This document shows, piece after piece, positions 60,684 through 64,000 of a stretch of 64,000 bases of DNA; position 1 is the stretch's first letter, and each line of letters begins with the position of its first letter. Position numbers and translations under genes: made by a program. The DNA comes from Serratia sp. Ag1 (lineage in GTDB: Bacteria > Pseudomonadota > Gammaproteobacteria > Enterobacterales > Enterobacteriaceae), in NCBI RefSeq assembly GCF_000743355.1, contig NZ_JQEI01000003.1:367448-431447 (forward strand). The letters are read 5' to 3'. A model generated the notes under the pieces. It made no database searches, was not told where the DNA came from, and was given only the letters and a program-made list of their open reading frames with translations.

Positions 60684-61029
60684 GTCCCTGATCTCCACAG
60701 TATCCAAGGGTTTAAATTTGCGCGTCAATCAACACAAAAGCAACGGAAAACATCACCATCAAATTGGCCAGATAAACATAAATTTTTCTGAACCCTGCCA
60801 GCCACGGCTAACGCTGCCATCCGCTGCAACACAGCACTTTTTCCCCCTTTTATTGCAGGATTAATCCTGTTTTACCGCCGATGTGACCGCAGTCAAATTT
60901 AAGCCAAACTGTATTAGCAAGTTAAAAAAACGTTCTTCGCGGGTAATATTTTGATACCCGAAAAATATAGATTAACTCATGAACACCCTGGTTTTTTTTA
61001 AACTCCCACCTGAATTCATGGAAAGAAAT
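60684..61029. other. Divergent intergenic region lysE / GH3
   Basis: A 346-bp AT-rich gap with no gene. It contains a perfect 14-bp palindrome at 60856-60869 and a CGGGTA/TACCCG hairpin at 60940-60960, about 70 bp before the GH3 start. Confidence 0.6.
60856..60869. promoter_or_regulatory. Perfect palindrome CAGGATTAATCCTG
   Basis: A perfect 14-bp palindrome with a TTAA centre lies about 160 bp before the GH3 gene. It could be the operator of a regulator of the LacI/TetR/LuxR kind. No regulator gene lies beside it. Confidence 0.4.
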
Positions 61030-63705
61030 ATGAATAAATCAATTAACTGCATGAATCACCCGGATAAAAAAACGCTAAAACTCCTCTCTGGGCTACTCTG
61101 TTTCTCTGCACTCACCCTTACTGGATGCGACAACAATTCCAGTACCTCGCAAAACGGCGATAAAATCGAGCATTTGCTGGCGCAAATGACATTGGAAGAG
61201 AAAACCTCTTTCCTGCACGGAATGGTTAAAGGCTTTGATATGTCGGACTTTGGCGACCCGGAAAACAAAGCCAACGTCGGCTTTATCCCTGGGGTACCCC
61301 GGCTCAATATACCCCCCTTACGGCTCACCGACGGCCCCGCTGGCGCACGCTACACCAAAGGTTTAACTACCGCGATGCCCGCTCCTGTCTCACTCGCGGC
61401 CAGTTTTAACACCGAATTGGCCAAGCAATACGGCGCGGCCATCGGCGCAGAAGCCCGTGCGATCGATCAGGATGTGCTGCTCGCCCCGATGGTCAATATC
61501 GTCAGAATTCCAGGGGGCGGGCGTAACTTTGAGACCTTTGGTGAAGACCCGCTGCTGGCCGGAGAAATGGCCAGCGCAGAGATTACCGGCATCCAGAATC
61601 AAGGGGTGATGGCCACCATCAAGCACTTTGCCGCCAATAATCAGGAAACGGATCGTATGACCATCAACACCATCGTTGATGAACGCACGATGCGCGAGAT
61701 TTATCTGCCAGCCTTTGAACAGGGGGTTAATGCCGGTGTTGCCTCCTTCATGTGTTCCTATAACCGCTTGGCTATCGACGGCAAGAACAGCGATTACGCC
61801 TGCGCCAACAAGACGTTGCTGACGGATATTCTGCGCACCCAGTGGAAGTATGATGGCTTCGTGATGACGGATTGGTATGCCGTTGTGTCACCTGGTTTGC
61901 AAGGTTTGGAAGCACTGACACCAGCCCCACTGAGTGCCGGTCTGGATATGGAAATGCCGGGCGGCAATATGTTCGGCCCATTGCTGATTGATGCCGTGCA
62001 AAACAAGACAATGCCGGTCGCTACGGTCGATAAAGCGGTGTATCGCATTCTGACCCAAATGAACAAATTCCATTTGTTGGATGGAACGCCACCGGCCAAG
62101 AAAACCATCGATCAGTTGAAAGAGCAGAATAGTACTATCGCCAAAGAAACCGCGATTGAGGGGGCCGTGTTGTTGGTTAACAGCAACAACGCGCTCCCGT
62201 TGCAGGCTAAAAATGTCACATCACTGGCAGTGATTGGCCAAACGGCGGCCAGCCTCAATTATGGTGGCGGCGGTAGTTCACGCGTGAAACCGCTCAATAT
62301 GAAAGCGCCACTCACGTCGATTGAAGAACGGCTTTCCAGTGGGCAAGTCAGCTATCAACCCGGTGTTGATCTCGACGGCATCGCTATCCCGGCGTCCGCA
62401 TTGAGCCACGATCAGGGTCAACCAGGGCTGTTGAGAAATGATGGCTCTATCGACAACGCACTCGATTTCACCACCCTTAATCTCAACCCGTTAGCCCCCA
62501 ACGGTAAGCAACAGATCGCTTGGTCCGGCAACCTGACAGCACCAACCACCGGTGATTATGAGCTGAAGGTTCAGGTTAAAAATGGCGGTGCCAGCCTGAA
62601 AATCGGTACTGGCGATCAAAATGGCGATCCGCAGATCGCGATTGCCGACAGCAGTTCGGTTTCTTTTGCTGATATCTCGCTGATCTCTACCCGTGATGGC
62701 CTGCAGTGGGCAGGTTACAAAATCCACCTTGAAGCAGGTGTGTCGCTGCCGATTACCGTCACAACCACCCCTGGCGTTGGCAGTGACTTTGCCACCGATC
62801 TGGCCGATCCGTCGCAGCCTACCAGCCTCAGGTTGGCGTGGATGACCCCGGAGCTGAAACAACAGCGGTTTGACGATGCCGTCAACGCCGCCAAAAACGC
62901 TTCAAACGTAGTGCTGTTTGCCTATACCGAAGGCAACGAAGGGAAAGACCTGATTGAATCGCTCAACCTGCCCGAAGATCAGGATGCCCTGATCCAGGCG
63001 GTGGTAGAGGCGAACCCTAATACGGTGGTGGTGTTGAATGTGGGTTCATCCATCGAGATGCCTTGGCTGGATGGTGCGCACAAACCCGCCGCACTGCTGA
63101 ACATGTGGTATCCCGGCCAGGAAGGAGCCGATGCCACGGCAGATATTCTGTTTGGCCAGGCATCGCCAGGCGGGCGTTTGCCGATCTCGATACCATTCAA
63201 GCTGGCAGACTATACCCCGGCCAATGAGCCGCAGAGCTTCCCTGGCGTAGACGGCACAGTGATCTACGAAGAGGGAATATTTGTTGGCTATCGCTGGTAC
63301 GATCAACACAGCGTCGCCCCACGTTTCGCGTTCGGCCATGGGTTGTCTTACACCCAGTTCACCTACAGTGAACCCACCGTGACCGCCACCGCAGACGGCT
63401 ATAGTGTCAGTTTCTCGGTCACCAATAGCGGGGCAACTGCCGGTGTGGACGTTCCGCAGGTTTACCTCGGTGCCCCTGCTCAATCAGCAGTACCGATGGC
63501 GAAAAAAGCGCTGGCCGGGTTCAGTAAAGTGAAACTGGCCGCCGGAGAAACCACCAAAGTAACGATCCCGATCGCAAAACGCGCGCTGTCTTATTGGGAT
63601 GTCAACACGGCACAATGGCAGGTTGCCAAAGGCCAGCGCGCCGTGTATCTGGGTGCCTCCGCCAGCAGCGTAGAAGAAATTGCGCAAATTCAGGTAGCGG
63701 AATAG
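61030..63705 (+). CDS. GH3 β-glucosidase lipoprotein with PA14 domain
   Basis: An 891-residue glycoside hydrolase family 3 enzyme. The lipobox LTLTGC gives lipid Cys33. The GH3 N-domain covers about 45-330, with KHFAANNQE at 198-206 and the nucleophile Asp281 in GFVMTDWYA. The GH3 C-domain is interrupted by a PA14-like insert (about 440-600; IAWSGNLTAPTTGDYELK). A C-terminal Fn3-like domain covers about 800-885. The Asp next to Cys (Asp34) suggests retention in the inner membrane. I chose the ATG at 61030 because GGAAAG precedes it; earlier ATGs lack a fit to the signal. It differs from E. coli BglX, which has no PA14 insert. Confidence 0.88.
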   Translation: MNKSINCMNHPDKKTLKLLSGLLCFSALTLTGCDNNSSTSQNGDKIEHLLAQMTLEEKTSFLHGMVKGFDMSDFGDPENKANVGFIPGVPRLNIPPLRLTDGPAGARYTKGLTTAMPAPVSLAASFNTELAKQYGAAIGAEARAIDQDVLLAPMVNIVRIPGGGRNFETFGEDPLLAGEMASAEITGIQNQGVMATIKHFAANNQETDRMTINTIVDERTMREIYLPAFEQGVNAGVASFMCSYNRLAIDGKNSDYACANKTLLTDILRTQWKYDGFVMTDWYAVVSPGLQGLEALTPAPLSAGLDMEMPGGNMFGPLLIDAVQNKTMPVATVDKAVYRILTQMNKFHLLDGTPPAKKTIDQLKEQNSTIAKETAIEGAVLLVNSNNALPLQAKNVTSLAVIGQTAASLNYGGGGSSRVKPLNMKAPLTSIEERLSSGQVSYQPGVDLDGIAIPASALSHDQGQPGLLRNDGSIDNALDFTTLNLNPLAPNGKQQIAWSGNLTAPTTGDYELKVQVKNGGASLKIGTGDQNGDPQIAIADSSSVSFADISLISTRDGLQWAGYKIHLEAGVSLPITVTTTPGVGSDFATDLADPSQPTSLRLAWMTPELKQQRFDDAVNAAKNASNVVLFAYTEGNEGKDLIESLNLPEDQDALIQAVVEANPNTVVVLNVGSSIEMPWLDGAHKPAALLNMWYPGQEGADATADILFGQASPGGRLPISIPFKLADYTPANEPQSFPGVDGTVIYEEGIFVGYRWYDQHSVAPRFAFGHGLSYTQFTYSEPTVTATADGYSVSFSVTNSGATAGVDVPQVYLGAPAQSAVPMAKKALAGFSKVKLAAGETTKVTIPIAKRALSYWDVNTAQWQVAKGQRAVYLGASASSVEEIAQIQVAE

Positions 63706-64000
63706 GGACTTGCTCCGTGCCCAGGTTGGTGATAAGAGTGAAATATCTTCGGGTATTTCACTCAGGTTGCTGACAAAGTTAGATAGTAGGGAGAGCGTGC
63801 CGAAGGGGTCGTAGCGGCGTAAGCCGCCGGAGTGCCCCTCGGTGCGCTAGGCCCGGGTATCTCGGGTTAAAAGACCACTTTGTCATTAAGCTCAGTGAAA
63901 TACCTTCGGGTACTTCACTCTCCCTTGCCACGGATCGCGGTATAACAGCATGAATGACAGCAAAACGGTTTCTAATATTGTTTCCCGCTCTATGTTTTCT
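63706..64000. other. 3' region of the GH3 gene, structured non-coding
   Basis: No gene is seen. Most of the stretch (63736-63919) is a chain of strong hairpins described as a separate feature. The last 80 bases show nothing clear; a gene may begin beyond the window end. Confidence 0.6.
63736..63919. repeat. Structured element with two UUCG hairpins around a long palindrome
   Basis: It opens with the hairpin GAGTGAAATATC-TTCG-GGTATTTCACTC (63736-63763) and closes with the similar AGTGAAATACC-TTCG-GGTACTTCACT (63894-63919). Between them an inverted repeat, TGACAAAGT (63771-63779) with ACTTTGTCA (63877-63885), encloses a GC-rich stem (about 63796-63846) and a GCGGC-GTAA-GCCGC hairpin (63814-63827). 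The first hairpin probably ends the GH3 transcript. The rest looks like a repeat-type mobile or structured RNA element. Confidence 0.6.

Overview
The window looks like chromosome of a Serratia-like member of the Enterobacterales. Many proteins resemble Escherichia coli K-12 genes closely (EamA, YajD, YbdL, DdlA, Dld, YohC, YohD, PbpG, UacF, UacT, FdhF). The intergenic repeats are ERIC elements, and the accessory content (one complete type VI secretion system, a RIO1-type kinase, TipA-like and LysE-type genes) fits that group. The genus is inferred from memory of gene content, not from a search.

Layout. 0-9 kb: a secreted protein of unknown function, a RIO1-like kinase, a membrane methyltransferase, an AraC regulator, LysE and EamA exporters, the HNH protein YajD, and a LysR regulator divergent from a YbdL-type aminotransferase followed by an orphan solute-binding protein. 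9.2-9.9 kb: an AT-rich gene with DUF6499/DUF2285-like regions. 10.2-34.1 kb: one co-oriented T6SS locus in the order tssA-tssB-tssC-hcp-tssE-tssF-tssG-clpV-vgrG, then a tip-loading module (DUF2169 with pentapeptide repeats, a second pentapeptide protein, DUF3540, DUF4150 PAAR-like), then tssJ-tssK-tssL-tssM and a small helical ORF. The VgrG tail is built of 34 heptapeptide repeats, and vgrG is preceded by an ERIC element carrying an insert of four consecutive hairpins. No toxin or immunity gene is recognisable in the locus.

34-40.6 kb: ddlA, a ParD-like/methionine aminopeptidase pair, dld, yohC, an acyltransferase, and a DUF1460 lipoprotein behind a strong Fur box. 40.6-51.7 kb: a purine/urate and formate cluster made of ygfS, uacF, uacT, fdhF (selenocysteine at UGA 45379-45381 with its SECIS hairpin), a lipoprotein, a 2Fe-2S subunit, and a xanthine-dehydrogenase-type molybdenum subunit fused to its FAD subunit. 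These probably act together: UacT imports urate, FdhF oxidises formate, and YgfS/UacF carry the electrons, as proposed for anaerobic urate breakdown in E. coli. Candidate sigma-54 promoters lie before uacT and the xdh genes.

52-64 kb: a TipA-like MerR regulator, a GNAT acetyltransferase, pbpG, a divergent S-adenosylhomocysteine-hydrolase-like protein with replaced catalytic residues, an outer-membrane barrel next to a FixL/FixJ-type two-component system, yohD, a LysE exporter, and a large GH3 lipoprotein followed by a strongly structured non-coding element. The dld/pbpG/yohC/yohD block, compact in E. coli, is spread over 23 kb here. Two ERIC copies differing at one base lie near dld and yohD, at the edges of that expansion.
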